Both the position numbers and the translations under genes were made by a program. The notes beneath the pieces are model-generated. The model ran no database searches, was not told the DNA's origin, and saw nothing but the letters and a program-made list of their open reading frames with translations. A stretch of 64,000 nt of DNA from Hydrangea macrophylla (Eukaryota > Streptophyta > Magnoliopsida > Cornales > Hydrangeaceae): the NCBI GenBank assembly GCA_033977485.1, contig CM066993.1:32342501-32406500 (forward strand). The letters run 5' to 3'. Below, piece after piece: positions 1-10,883 of this stretch; the first letter of the stretch is position 1; the number at the start of each line of letters is the position of its first letter.

Positions 1-1
1 A

Positions 2-2311
2 ACTGGGAAAAATATTAAAGTTATTCGATCAGATCGAGGAGGTGAATACTTGAGCAATGAATTCTTGGACCATCTCAAGGAAAATGGTATTTTATCACAA
101 TGGACTCCACCTGGAACACCACAATTAAATGGTGTGTCCGAAAGGAGAAATCGTACTTTATTGGATATGGTACGATCCATGATGAGCTATACAGATTTAC
201 CTATATCATTTTGGGGATATGCGCTCCAAACAGCAGCACATATACTAAATAGGGTGCCATCCAAATCTGTTCCTAAGACACCGCATGAGATGTGGCATGG
301 AAAAAGGCCTAGTCTTAATTACATTAAGATCTGGGGTTGTCCAGACTATGTTAAGAAACTAGAAGTGAACAAATTGGAATCTAGGTCAGAAAAATGTAGA
401 TTTGTGGGCTATCCGAGAGAGTCATTGGGATACTATTTCTATCACCCAGAAGAACAAAAGGTGTTTGTTAGCAAGTTTGCTGTATTTCTTGAAAAAGAGT
501 TTATTCAAGATGGAGGCAATGGGAAAGTGATAGAATTAGAGGAAATGTCCTCTGAACCACAAACCAACATTGACCAACATGAGGAAGAGTCCTCAAACCC
601 TATTATAGTAGCACCTTCTATCACACAACCTCCACGTAAGACTAGTAGGACTCCCATACCTAATAAGAGATACTTGGATCTCCATCAAGGTGATGAGGAA
701 CTCTTTCATTGTGGAGACAATGGCGACAAGAGTGATCCTACTAATTACAAAGAGGCGATGTCAGACATCGATTCGAGTAAATGGAAAATTGCCATGAAAT
801 CAGAAATGGATTCTATGTACTCCAACCAAGTCTGGACTTTGGTAGACCCGCCTCAAGGTATTGTACCTATTGGCTGCAAATGGGTTTACAAAAGGAAGAT
901 AGGCTCGGATGGAAAGGTAGAGACCTACAAAGCTAGGCTAGTGGCAAAAGGTTACAAACAAAGACAAGGAGTTGACTATGAGGAAACCTTCTCGCCAGTA
1001 GCTATGCTAAAATCCATTAGGATTATACTTGCTATAGCTGCACACTATGACTATGAGATATGGCAGATGGATGTAAAGACCGCTTTTCTCAATGGTCAGA
1101 TTGAGGAAGAGATTTACATGGAGCAGCCGGAAGGCTTTATATCCCGTGGTGAAAACCACAAAGTGTGTAAGCTGCAAAGATCCATTTATGGACTAAAGCA
1201 AGCATCTCGAAGTTGGAACATCCGTTTTGATGAAGCGATTAAAGCATTTGATTTTCATCAAAATATGGATGAACCATGTGTGTATAAGAAGCTCAGTGGG
1301 AGAGCGATTACGTTCCTAATTTTGTACGTTGATGACATCCTCCTTATTGGGAATGATGTAGGAATGTTATCATCAGTCAAACTATGGCTTTCACAAAACT
1401 TCTCCATGAAGGATTTGGGAGAAGCATCTTATATACTGGGTATAAAGGTTTATAGAGATAGATCTAAAAGATTGCTTGGTTTATCCCAATCCCTATACAT
1501 AGACAAAGTGTTGAATAGGTTCAATATGGCAGATTCCAAGAGAGGGATGCTGCCCTTCAGACATGGAATTCATCTCTCAAAGGACATGAGTCCTAAGACA
1601 CCAGAGGAAAGAGAGATCATGAGCAAAGTACCATATGCTTCAGCAGTGGGAAGTCTCATGTATGCTATGCTATGTACTAGACCTGATATCAGTCATGCTG
1701 TAAGTGTTACAAGTAGATATCAGTCCAATCCAGGTATGGATCACTGGATTGCAGTGAAGAACATCCTAAAGTACTTGAGAAGAACTAAGGATATGTTCCT
1801 TATTTATGGAGGAGGAGAATTGAGAGTTGATGGTTACACGGATTCGGACTTCCAGTCTGATGTGGATGATAGAAAATCCACATCTGGGTATGTGTTTACC
1901 CTTAATGGGGGCGCTGTTAGCTGGAAGAGTTGTAAGCAAGATACAACGGCAGATTCCACGACCGAAGCAGAATACATTGCTGCTTCAGAAGCAGCAAAGG
2001 AGAGTGTATGGATAAAAAAGTTCATCAGTGAACTAGGTGTAGTTCCAACCATTGAATCACCTGTGCCTTTGTACTGTGATAATAATGGGGCGATAGCTCA
2101 AGCCAAGGAACCAAGGTCTCATCAGAAATCCAAACACATTCAGCGTCGATTCCATATGATTAGAGAAATCATTGGTAGAGGTGATGTGGAGATACAGAAG
2201 ATAGCATTAGCAGATAATGTAGCAGATCCATTCACTAAGGCCTTGACCCAGCAGCAATTGGATCGCCATCTTGAGAAGATGGGTATGAGATACATGGTCG
2301 ATTGGCTTTAG
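2..2311 (+). CDS. Ty1/copia polyprotein, 3' part (integrase C-terminal half, RT, RNase H), partial at window start
   Basis: The frame is open from base 2 to a TAG at 2309-2311 without a break, about 769 codons; gag, protease and the first half of integrase lie before the window. It begins in the integrase core with RSDRGGEYLS (26-55, second catalytic Asp), followed by [11 protein letters not shown] (catalytic Glu) and the integrase C-terminal segment. Reverse transcriptase follows, with [28 protein letters not shown] and the catalytic YVDD at 1325-1336. RNase H ends the protein, with GYTDSDF near 1831 and STTEAEYIA near 1957. Product role: cDNA synthesis and integration of the element. The absence of stops or frameshifts over 2.3 kb marks this as the best preserved pol in the window. 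The domain order IN-RT-RH is diagnostic of copia rather than gypsy. Confidence 0.93.
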   Translation, partial: TGKNIKVIRSDRGGEYLSNEFLDHLKENGILSQWTPPGTPQLNGVSERRNRTLLDMVRSMMSYTDLPISFWGYALQTAAHILNRVPSKSVPKTPHEMWHGKRPSLNYIKIWGCPDYVKKLEVNKLESRSEKCRFVGYPRESLGYYFYHPEEQKVFVSKFAVFLEKEFIQDGGNGKVIELEEMSSEPQTNIDQHEEESSNPIIVAPSITQPPRKTSRTPIPNKRYLDLHQGDEELFHCGDNGDKSDPTNYKEAMSDIDSSKWKIAMKSEMDSMYSNQVWTLVDPPQGIVPIGCKWVYKRKIGSDGKVETYKARLVAKGYKQRQGVDYEETFSPVAMLKSIRIILAIAAHYDYEIWQMDVKTAFLNGQIEEEIYMEQPEGFISRGENHKVCKLQRSIYGLKQASRSWNIRFDEAIKAFDFHQNMDEPCVYKKLSGRAITFLILYVDDILLIGNDVGMLSSVKLWLSQNFSMKDLGEASYILGIKVYRDRSKRLLGLSQSLYIDKVLNRFNMADSKRGMLPFRHGIHLSKDMSPKTPEEREIMSKVPYASAVGSLMYAMLCTRPDISHAVSVTSRYQSNPGMDHWIAVKNILKYLRRTKDMFLIYGGGELRVDGYTDSDFQSDVDDRKSTSGYVFTLNGGAVSWKSCKQDTTADSTTEAEYIAASEAAKESVWIKKFISELGVVPTIESPVPLYCDNNGAIAQAKEPRSHQKSKHIQRRFHMIREIIGRGDVEIQKIALADNVADPFTKALTQQQLDRHLEKMGMRYMVDWL

Positions 2312-2313
2312 TG

Positions 2314-2325
2314 CAAGTGGGAGAT
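2314..2325 (+). other. Polypurine tract of copia element 1
   Basis: A purine-rich run, CAAGTGGGAGAT, sits directly after the pol stop and directly before the TG of the LTR. The same CAAGTGGGAG motif precedes the LTRs of the other copia copies in this window, which supports its role as plus-strand primer. Confidence 0.7.
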
Positions 2326-3980
2326 TGTTAGTAGTATGCCCTAAAAGCCAATTAGATTGGAGTAGTGTTTTAGGAATATTACCTTGTAATAACAGTTTCA
2401 TATTAATAAAGGGCAAGATTATTATTTATCATTATTGTTGTTTAACATTTATATGATATGTCCATAGAATTAAAGTTGAGAAGGTATGTACTTAAAGAGT
2501 TAAGGAACAAGACCATATACTTCTCAGTTGTTTTATTCTAAAATTGTTCTTAGTCGTAGGATTATTAAATTGGGCATTTGATAATCCGGTTAGACTAACA
2601 TGTGCCATGTTTATTTTATATGATAAAATATGACTAGTCTTAAGTCATCAGTGTGGGGACACTAGAGCAGACATATGGGTGCTTGTTATAGAACAAGTTC
2701 ACTGAACATGATCAACTATTAGGAAAATCCAAATGGAGTTTTATTTATCTATCAATGGATTGTTCTTAGTTACAGTGGTACAAGTAATCCTTAGACCTGA
2801 GACATTATTGTTGTCTTGTGTATGAGTTATTATACTTTAACGTACACGGTGTTTATGTTTTAATCAAAGGCATATTCATGTACTGTTGGGTATAGTAAGT
2901 TATACATGGAGACATGTGAATGTACAACAAGGAATCTATCACTCTCAAGTGCGAGAGTGAATGTTCTATGTGATCTTCTATGATATATCTCAAGTAAAGC
3001 TCCCTGGCCAGGGCAGGGTGAGAATTAGAAAGAGTTTTCTAATTTCACCAAATAGAGAAATATCAATTAGTTTGAGAACATATAATTAAATCTGGGTTTG
3101 ATAATATGTCCATTACCCAAGAGATTTAATTGGGACATTGTTTGATAGAAGGATTGAATTGTATGGTAACTGTTAACGGATAAGTTCACTGTTTTTCAGA
3201 CTGTCTGGGGTGTGTCATGATATACTGCTAGGTGTCACTCATGACTAGTGGAAGCTCAGAAATAATAAATATTAATATTAATTATTTCTACAAGGGAGAA
3301 TTAGAAGATGTTCTAATTTAAATTAATTAGAAAGGGTTCTAATTGTAATACTTTAAAGTATTAGTACCTACTACCAGATTAGTATGAACCTAAAGGGTCA
3401 CACACAAAAGGGCAATGTGTAATTGAAAGAAGTTGTGAGGGGCTACTTGATATTAAGTTGTTAATATGGAAGTAGTATAATAATACTATTAGTTTATATT
3501 TGATTGGAAGACTATATTTGATTTAAGAAAGTCTTCCAATCAAATATAGTTTCTTAATTAGATTAGGAAAGGGACTTACAGCATTATTATATATATGAGG
3601 TATGGGAAACAATATATTGGCTAGCACATCTAAATTTTTTCCCAAAAACTACATTCACCTACACAAGTCGTACGGGCCACATTGGCTTTAAAAGAATTTT
3701 GTTTTTTTCTTCAATTAAATATTTGAAGAAATTGGACATTCTTCCAATTCGTGATTTATTCGTGTGGATACTTTTAGAGATCGGACACTTGGACGATTTG
3801 GTGAACTGTTCGTGGGACGAACTAGATTCAATATTTTGTAAAGCACGCTTCAAGGGTAACTATTCTATTAACCCTCTATGGATGTTGTATGTATTTTGTA
3901 TATATCATAGACTTGATCATGGGTTTAGGAAACCATTAAAATTTTTATTTTCCGCTGCGCGAACCTTTAATGGTTCCACA
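2326..3980 (+). repeat. 3' LTR of copia element 1
   Basis: Starts TGTTAGTAGTATGCCC straight after the polypurine tract. A TATA-like run lies at about 3587-3597, followed by a ~380-bp R/U5 region. The end is placed at GGTTCCACA (3980), because the preceding TTTCCGCTGCGC motif sits near LTR ends in related copia elements and gives TGT...ACA termini. The 5' LTR is outside the window, so neither the end nor the target duplication can be confirmed. An open stretch at 3699-4019 overlaps this region and is not taken as a gene. Confidence 0.65.
3495..3548. repeat. Perfect 19-bp inverted repeat inside the LTR
   Basis: Arms 3495-3513 and 3530-3548 are perfect reverse complements separated by 16 bases. 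It lies about 40 bp upstream of the TATA-like run, so it would be in U3 DNA, not in the transcript. Confidence 0.8.
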
Positions 3981-5099
3981 TGGTTTTCTTTCATGGATGG
4001 TATTGGGAATTCAATATGACTTGGTATTTTAATTTGGTAATGTTCTTCAACCTAACTTCGTGACTATAATTATTCTTGATCAGGTAATTAGGGAATGGAC
4101 CTCAAAATTTAGTTTTGACCAAAAAAAAAAAAACACACAGAGAAAAAAGACCTCTATATTTAATTGATTTGGTTTGACAAATACATAATTTAAATGGAAC
4201 ACGTATAATTTATGTAGGAAATTGGAAGCGTCTGAAATATTATTTCAAAATAATTACAATTAAATAAAACTTTGTTCGAGTGCTTTTCAGCAAATGGTAA
4301 TGCTATTATCCTTCAAGTGTAACTGCTTTCTCATCCAAAATCATAAAGTATTTTTTCATGGGAGAAGCTTGTTACAATAATATAACTATATATGTTTTGA
4401 TGTTAACAAGAGGACAATTGCACCTTTATGGTTACTTTAAAAGATGAAGATTGAAAGCATTGGCTTTTCCGAAATCAAGTGATGTCGTGTCAAGCGTGCC
4501 ACCGGATTTGAAAAGTTGTAGCTTGTTTTGAGGGGAAAATCTTGTGAGTAGTGCTACATGTATTGAAGAATTGCACAGAATTTGTGCAACGAAGTGATCT
4601 GAATCACTCATTTCAGTGAACCCCACACATAAAGCCTTTTTGCCCAATGGAATTGCCATACTCTAATTCTAGAAATAAGTTGGGGCCATTTTTGTGTGAG
4701 GTCCACCGAAATGAGTGGTCTGAATCACTTCGATGCACAAATTCTGTACATTTTTTGATTCAAGAATCAAAACTGAAATTTAATATACGCCCCTAATATG
4801 TAGCTCTGGTTTAGTCATATCACTAAGATTATCAAAATAATATTAAAATTAGTTATGAGAAATGTGATTCTGTTATGAAAATGTGGCTCTATTATTATAA
4901 GAAATGTGATTCTGTTATGAGGGGTTGACATCCACCCTTTTTTAAAGGGGTGTATTGTAGTTTGACCCAATTTTGAGAAAAAGATTGAGCAACAAGGTCA
5001 ACCTTCGTAAAAGTTAAACACAAGTTCATTAGTTAATCTGTTTTGTTTATTTTACTTTGGGAAAGGAAAAATTGATTTTGTTGTTGATAAATGAATTGA
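3981..5099. other. Spacer between copia element 1 and a MITE
   Basis: AT-rich sequence without a recognisable gene. The only structure seen is the imperfect inverted repeat at 4571-4750, annotated separately. Short open stretches on both strands have no recognisable motif. Confidence 0.5.
4571..4750. mobile_element. Foldback (MITE-like) inverted repeat
   Basis: Arm 4571-4636 pairs with arm 4684-4750 as an imperfect inverted repeat of about 66 bp around a 47-bp loop. The shared core contains AGAATTTGTGCA and TCACTCATTTC. No convincing target duplication was found, so it is called a MITE-like foldback on structure alone; the true ends may lie further out. Confidence 0.55.
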
Positions 5100-5108
5100 T
5101 TTTGTAAA

Positions 5109-5275
5109 GAGTAATATTTGGGGCACTAACAAAATCCACTAACATTTACTAACACACTCTATCTCTCTCCTAGTGGCACTGTGGGGTCCACTGCGGACCC
5201 CGCAGTACTACTAGGAGAGAGATAGAGTGTGTTAGTAAGTGTTAGTGAATTTTGTTAGTGCCCCTAGCATTGTCC
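5109..5275. mobile_element. MULE-type MITE with perfect 9-bp target duplication
   Basis: A 167-bp element that is almost entirely one hairpin: GGGGCACTAACAAAATCCAC on the left pairs with its complement on the right, and the arms meet in a GC-rich centre near 5185-5205. Ends are GAGTAAT and ATTGTCC. It is flanked by TTTTGTAAA at 5100-5108 and again at 5276-5284. A 9-bp duplication is typical of Mutator-like elements. It has no coding capacity. Confidence 0.85.
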
Positions 5276-5284
5276 TTTTGTAAA

Positions 5285-5545
5285 TTCAAATGTTTGGCGA
5301 TATTATTTTATTGTAGAAATGTTCGTGTTCAATTTAGTAAATTTTTTAAAACTCAGTTCCTTATTTAATCAATATAATCTTGATTTTACAAAATATAAAT
5401 AAAAAAGTGAAACGTGTTTTTAAAATTAAAAAATAAAAAATAAAAAAAATAGAAAAACCTTTTTATTGGGCCGAGCGTAGTCTATAAAACACTAGTTGTG
5501 CCAAGTTTTGGGTCTTGGCTCGTCTTTGGACTTGAATCTATTCTA

Positions 5546-5587
<42 letters not shown>

Positions 5588-5703
5588 CAAAGTAAAAGAC
5601 TTTCTATTAGGCTATTCACATCACCATCCTTCTTTTTAGGAAAAAAAATCCTGTGTTGTATTTCCTTTATTTTCTAAATTTTTTTTCCATTCTTTCTAAT
5701 TCC

Positions 5704-5749
<46 letters not shown>

Positions 5750-5945
5750 TTAATGAGAATGTTCCATCCTAGGAAGCCTCAAATTCCACCCAATTAATTT
5801 TCAAAGCCATTAAGAAATATTGACTATTTTATTTGGTTTTCTAAATAGTAATTTAGTGACTATTTAATTGGGAACTGCACCAATGATCTATTTGTTTGCA
5901 CCCAAAAACCGTCAAAGGTTTTTGAGCCCGAGTGGCATAAAGTTA
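5285..5945. other. AT-rich spacer with simple repeats
   Basis: Contains a CT run passing into a TA run at about 5546-5587 and an uninterrupted T tract of about 40 at 5707-5746. No gene is seen. The last bases (5880-5945) flank the left end of the gypsy element. Confidence 0.6.
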
Positions 5946-6974
5946 GATAGAGGGGAGGCCGGCCTAGGTAATCCATGATTCATCGGACTCAAGTACAGAT
6001 TGTAAGCCCGTTGGTAGGCATAAGGCTGTTGGGTATTGTGGTATGAGCTGGATTAGAAGGATGGGCATGTATGAGGATTATCGGGCATGAGGATAACATA
6101 ACCTAATGCAACGTAAGCCTGGTGGTGTGGATCAAAGCAGCACGGAGGCCAATCAGACACCGTGTAATGAAGGATGGCTGTATGAGTCTCGGTCGGCCAT
6201 AGGCATTCGTAAAAGGTAATCGGACATGAAAGAAAGTATTGAAATTGGTTAAGCCCGATTCAGCTGAAAGAAGTAGTTGACAAGACCGATGAATTGAAAG
6301 GGGAAGGCGGTGCTATTCACAGCTGTCAGGACGACATCATCCCAGATTTTAAGGAAGCAGGAGTCCGTTTGGGAAAAGAATCTGATCACGTCCAGCTAGA
6401 TTTAGAAGGTTAATCCCTAAATTAGTGGGATTGATTCAATCAGAATTTGGATAAGGTAGGAATTAGAGATTAAGAAGGTTTCTTCCACCATCAGCCAATC
6501 AGCCACCCAGCTTAGGGCGTAAGCTAAGGAGTCCTTTCCTGATCAGAATTCATCCATGGCCGCTATAAGTATGGAAGCAGGCCAAGCATGCAGGGCACTC
6601 CACGTCATCTCGAAAACAGCATACACACTGCATTCGAAGCATTCAAAGCACTCAAACCTTTGTTTTCAACATTCATAGCAAATAGGTCTGCCCTTTTGTT
6701 ATTTCTTTTTATTCGTTTGGATAATCAGAGTCTGTTCTGGTTCGTTCTTTAGATCTGTTTAGTTTTCCAAACACTTAATAAAATCTGCGTTTTATTAATC
6801 CGTTTGTGATTGTTTACCTGGTAAACTCTTAACACTGTTTAGCTTGTGTGCTTCAGTACTGCTAAAGAATTTATGGTGGGGGTACTTTTCTACTCACTGC
6901 ACATGATCACTGTTTAGAAGTCAGATTCATAAAGCCTTGTGTATCACTCACACAAGCGTTTAGGAAATTAGTTT

Positions 6975-7032
<58 letters not shown>

Positions 7033-7081
7033 ACACCGAGCCCATTTAACTCTGGCACGCTCGCGCAAATTATATAGCAAA
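5946..7081 (+). repeat. 5' LTR of the gypsy element
   Basis: Shares GATAGAGGGGAGGCCGGCC at the start and TATATAGCAAA at the end with the copy at 17378-18481, with high identity between. It has a TATA box (TATAAGTA, 6564-6571) and AATAAAATCTG near 6777 as a possible polyadenylation signal. A long CA microsatellite (about 6976-7036) lies near its end and is roughly twice as long as in the 3' LTR. Confidence 0.85.
6976..7036. repeat. CA microsatellite in U5 of the gypsy LTR
   Basis: About 28 CA units with one TA interruption. The 3' LTR has a shorter tract at the same place (18407-18436), so the tract expanded or contracted after insertion. Confidence 0.95.
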
Positions 7082-7086
7082 TATTT

Positions 7087-7112
7087 TGGCACACCCGGTG
7101 GGACCCACAGTG
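7087..7112 (+). other. Candidate primer binding site region of the gypsy element
   Basis: TGGCACACCCGGTGGGAC follows the LTR end by a few bases. This kind of TGGCRC...GGTGGGAC leader is what I expect at the start of Tat-type elements. I cannot assign the tRNA from the sequence alone. Confidence 0.45.
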
Positions 7113-7119
7113 TCAAGCC

Positions 7120-8640
7120 ATGCCTCCAAAGAAAGACAAACAGACAACTAAGAACGGCCAAGACGATTCTCCCACGAACCCACCTATAGAGAAAAGTACT
7201 GGCCATTCTCCACAAGACTACAGTGTCACTCTTGAGGCAATTTCGGAGGCCATGAGAGCGAACGTTGAGCCCATGTGGAAGGAATACAACGCGCTAATAG
7301 GATCAATGGGCAATCTCAAGGCAATCATCAGCCAAACGACCGATGTTCATAAGAGTCAAGCTGACCTGGTCATGGAGACAAGGACCACTCACGTAAAACT
7401 GGATCGCCTGTCAAACATGATCGGCAGGTTGATAGAGACCTATAAGGCCGTAGGCAGCAAAGAGTAGGTCAACGGATCAGGCTCTGGCACATTGCTCGAG
7501 TTCGATAAGCCAAAAGACCCACCCTACATCTGTCCGAACCTTAGGGAGGGTAATGGTTTAGGAAAGCAATCTAAATCACAGACCGGAATGGCTGGCAGAT
7601 CGATAGTCACCGATCCCAATGGATCGGTGACACCGGGCTTTGTTTGATCAACAGGCCATACTGAAAGCTCAATCGGCCACACGCAACCTCCAGGTCACAC
7701 TACTGGGGGGCAAAGAAACAATGGTGGGTTTTGGACCCATCAGACCAATAACAATCAACAGCAATTACCACCGCCATTGGTACCCCCGGTGAGGAATGTT
7801 CAGTCTGTAGCTCCACAACCCATCAATAGGGAGGAGTTGGTAGCGGCCATACATGAAGAGTATGGCCTGTTTATGAGAAGACTGGAGAGGCCGATGTACA
7901 GACTGCCATATCCCCCAAAAATTGACCAAGTCATATTTCCCCATGGGTACAAAGTACCAAACTTCACTCAGTTTTCTGGAGAGAGTGAACACTCTTGGGT
8001 GGAGTATATTGGCTGTTTCATTGTTTAATGTGGCCATGTGGGTAGTAGTGACCCATTAAAGTTGAGGTTATTTCTAAATTCGCTAACGGGCATGGCGTTT
8101 TTGTGGTATGTCAATCTCCTCGCCAATTCGGTGCAAACTTGGCAAGGGATGGAAGAGCTATTTCACGGCCTGTTCTATAGGACTGAGCCCAAAACATCGC
8201 TGGCAGACCTGTCCAGGATGATGCAATTAGTAGGAGAAACTGTAGAAACCTACATAGGCTGTTTCCCTAAGGCAAAGTATCGGTGCAAGACGGTTTTGCC
8301 TAAGGAAGAATATGCTAAAATGACCATGGGGGGCATGTCCTTTGAACTTCGCAAGAGGTTTGAAGGAACTGACTTCCGTGATTTATTCGAGCTGGCCACG
8401 CGGGCCGCTCGTTATGAGCGCATCCTTTTGGATGAGTAGGAGAAGAAGAACTCGTCCAAAGGGACGTATTATAAAGACCCTAACTACGAGGTCCACCTAG
8501 CGGAGTGTGACCTCGAAACAGAGAGCGATATGGCTGAGTTAATATGCAAATGGCCAATTGTATGTAACACCTTGAATAAACCTATCAACAATAATGCCGC
8601 TGCAAAGAAGATGGCATTTGAGGTGGGAAAAAAATTATAC
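7120..8640 (+). pseudogene. gag region of the gypsy element, interrupted by stops
   Basis: Begins with ATG (MPPKKDKQ) 38 bases after the LTR. Open segments 7120-7467, 7777-8028 and 8038-8439 follow each other. The capsid-like part is recognisable from YKVPNFTQFSGE and the SDPLKLRLFLNSLTG...FLWY block, continuing to ERILLDE. Interruptions: TAG 7465-7467, TGA near 7646, TAA 8026-8028 and TAG 8437-8439. The first, third and fourth are one C-to-T change from CAG or CAA, and the TGA from CGA. The protein would form the virus-like particle. It cannot be made from this copy without readthrough. Confidence 0.75.
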
Positions 8641-9634
8641 TTTTGACATAACCATGGCTGATCAAATATTCGATGCCTTATTGGCCAATAAAGTGATCAA
8701 GCTGAGTGAAGGCCATCGGATCCCCAAGGCAGATGACCTAAAAAATAAAGAATACTATAAGTGGCACAATTCCTAGAAGCACTCCACTAATAATTGCGTT
8801 GTTTTTCGTAATGTTATACAGGAAAATGGTGAGAAACGAGTTTTCAAGTTCTCGGACAAGGCTATGGGGATTGACGCAAATCCGTTTCCTCAAATCACCG
8901 GCACCAATTTGGTTATGCTCGATTTAACCAAGCTGACAAGGCCAAGGCCAAAGATAGATTTGACCGACCAAGAAGTTCTGCCAAGGCAGAGAGAAGGGAA
9001 ACAAATCGCCATTTTGGCTACAGATAGGCCGAAAGTGACGATACATGAGCTCAAAAGAAGTTATCAGGAACGTAAAGAAAAGGGCCACAAGGCCGAGGAT
9101 GAAACGGCTAGGTCCGATACTGATAACTTGATAGCAGATCTGCGACAACAACTGGAGTTCATTGAACAAGGCCTTTACCCAAGATGCAAGGCTGATATAA
9201 AAAAAGAGAGCTCTAGCCCGAGTAAGAGGCCAAGAGGTAATGAACATCGAGAGCCAAGCCCGAGAAGATCTGTATATGAGAGGTTGTCACTGCCTTGGCA
9301 GAGTCAGGCAAAGCCTGAGTGGCGGGCAAAACCCTCCTTGGCTCCGCAAACCGGCCTAAGTGAAGCAGGCCGATTGGGGGCAAGAGGTACTTGAACAATT
9401 CCAAAGCCTGAGTTGCAAACAAAGTCATCAATCTCAAACAGGAGCCCAAGGATGGTGTTGCCACCCTAGATAGAAGATGGAAGGTGGCATAGGGCTAAAC
9501 ATTCCAAATTCCCAACGTGGCCATAGTACAGTAAGTCTAAAAAAATGAGGTATCAACGCATGAGACAGGCCGAACGGGAATGCCAGTACTAGAAAAATCG
9601 GGCTGGAAACGCTCCTAAACCCACAACGCATACA
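8640..9634 (+). pseudogene. gag C-terminal / gag-pol linker of the gypsy element, broken
   Basis: Open segments 8594-8776 and 8864-9394 read in the element's direction. EYYKWHNS before the stop at 8774-8776 and STNNCVVFRNVIQ after it resemble the zinc-knuckle-like end of Tat gag proteins, with the stop replacing a Trp codon. The downstream part is charged and repetitive (KRPRGNEHREPSPRR) and ends in several stops at 9390-9600. No separate function can be named. Confidence 0.5.
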
Positions 9635-10525
9635 TTGCCATTGCCTGACACCCAAGAACTCTCAGCTGAGGCGGAACTATTTTGTGACAGAGAGGCTAGG
9701 ACGATGCGTACTTCTACTGGGCACCTGAAGGAAAGATTCAGACGCGAAAAATCACAGGAGAGATGCAGGCCCACATCGGACAAGAGGAGTATGGAATCCG
9801 ATGTTGATCTGTCAGACTCTAGCACCTCACCAATTCAATTCAAAACTATTCCGATAAGCCTGTCATTTAACATGGTGTTTACTTTGCCCATGTCTTTCAT
9901 GGCCAAGCCAGACCAGCCTGCGGCCATGGAAGGGGATGTAATGGAGGGCCTGACCAAAGACTCGGCCACAATAGAAGATGTTTTCTGGAACGGGGGAGAG
10001 ACCGTTAAACCCAAGGTGGTGGAAGCCACAAGTAAGAATGTGGATGCCACCGATGAACAGACTGATCGGCCTAAGATCACTGTTTTGAGGCCAAAGGGAC
10101 ATCAGACTGAAGAAGGGCTGAAGCCTAACGGACCAGTCAAAGTTGTTTTCGAAAAATCCACATATCAGATGTCCCAACATTTAAAGCCATTGTACGTGAA
10201 AGGACATATTGAGGGGTTCCCGATAAACAGAATCCTGGTTGATGGTGGGTCTACCATCAATATTATGCCTCAAATAATGTTGAGAATCCTTCAGAAGTCC
10301 GAGTCGGAGCTAAATCCGATCAAAATGAACGTTCAAAGCTTCATGGGGGCACCCTCAAGAACCAAGGGTATCCTACCCCTACAGCTGACCATTGGCAGTA
10401 AAATGGTCATGACTGCCTTCTTCATCGTAGAAATCTCGGCGGCCTATAATGCATTACTCGGCCGAGATTGGATACACCCAAATTATTGCATTCCTTCCAC
10501 ACTCCATCAGCTACAGATTGTTTAG
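9635..10525 (+). pseudogene. Aspartic protease domain of gypsy pol
   Basis: An open segment of 296 codons. Its last third is a retropepsin: VDGGSTINIMP (catalytic Asp in DGGS, 10241-10252) and, near the end, NALLGRDWIHP, the usual flap-to-C-terminal motif of gypsy proteases. The DGGS form instead of DSGS/DTGS is common in Tat-type elements. The stop at 10523-10525 replaces a Trp codon (TGG to TAG), since the family continues with a GDEVEVV motif that is present just after it. The protease would process the polyprotein. Confidence 0.8.
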
Positions 10526-10543
10526 AGAGGCGACGAGGTAGAG

Positions 10544-10883
10544 GTGGTTGGAGCAGATACAAAACCATTCGTAGCTCGTGTGCAAACGGTCGATGCAGTC
10601 TTGTATGAAGATGATATCGGACCAGTCAAGTTACTGAGTCGCAACAAAATGGGAAGACTGAATACAGCTACCTTCCTTAAAGGAAATCCATCGGACATGA
10701 AGACGTGTTACCATAACCTCAGTCGGACTGAAGAATCAAGGCCGATTGAGATTATTGAACAGGAAGACGTCAATGGAGATACCAATTATTAAAGAACGGA
10801 AACTTCTGGCCCTAAAGGCCAGCATGACTAGATAGTGTGCATACCTGGCCAATAGAAGATTAGAAATCGGCCCTGTTGACGGA
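10544..10883 (+). pseudogene. Protease-RT linker of gypsy pol
   Basis: Open segment 10544-10792 continues the frame after the protease stop (VGADTKPFVARVQTVDAVLY), then a run of stops before RT. It serves as a linker in the polyprotein. No catalytic motif is visible. Confidence 0.5.

Noticed and set aside
6907..7215. Minus-strand open frame across the CA tract
   Set aside because: Its Val/Cys repeat comes from the microsatellite, and it overlaps the LTR end and gag start.
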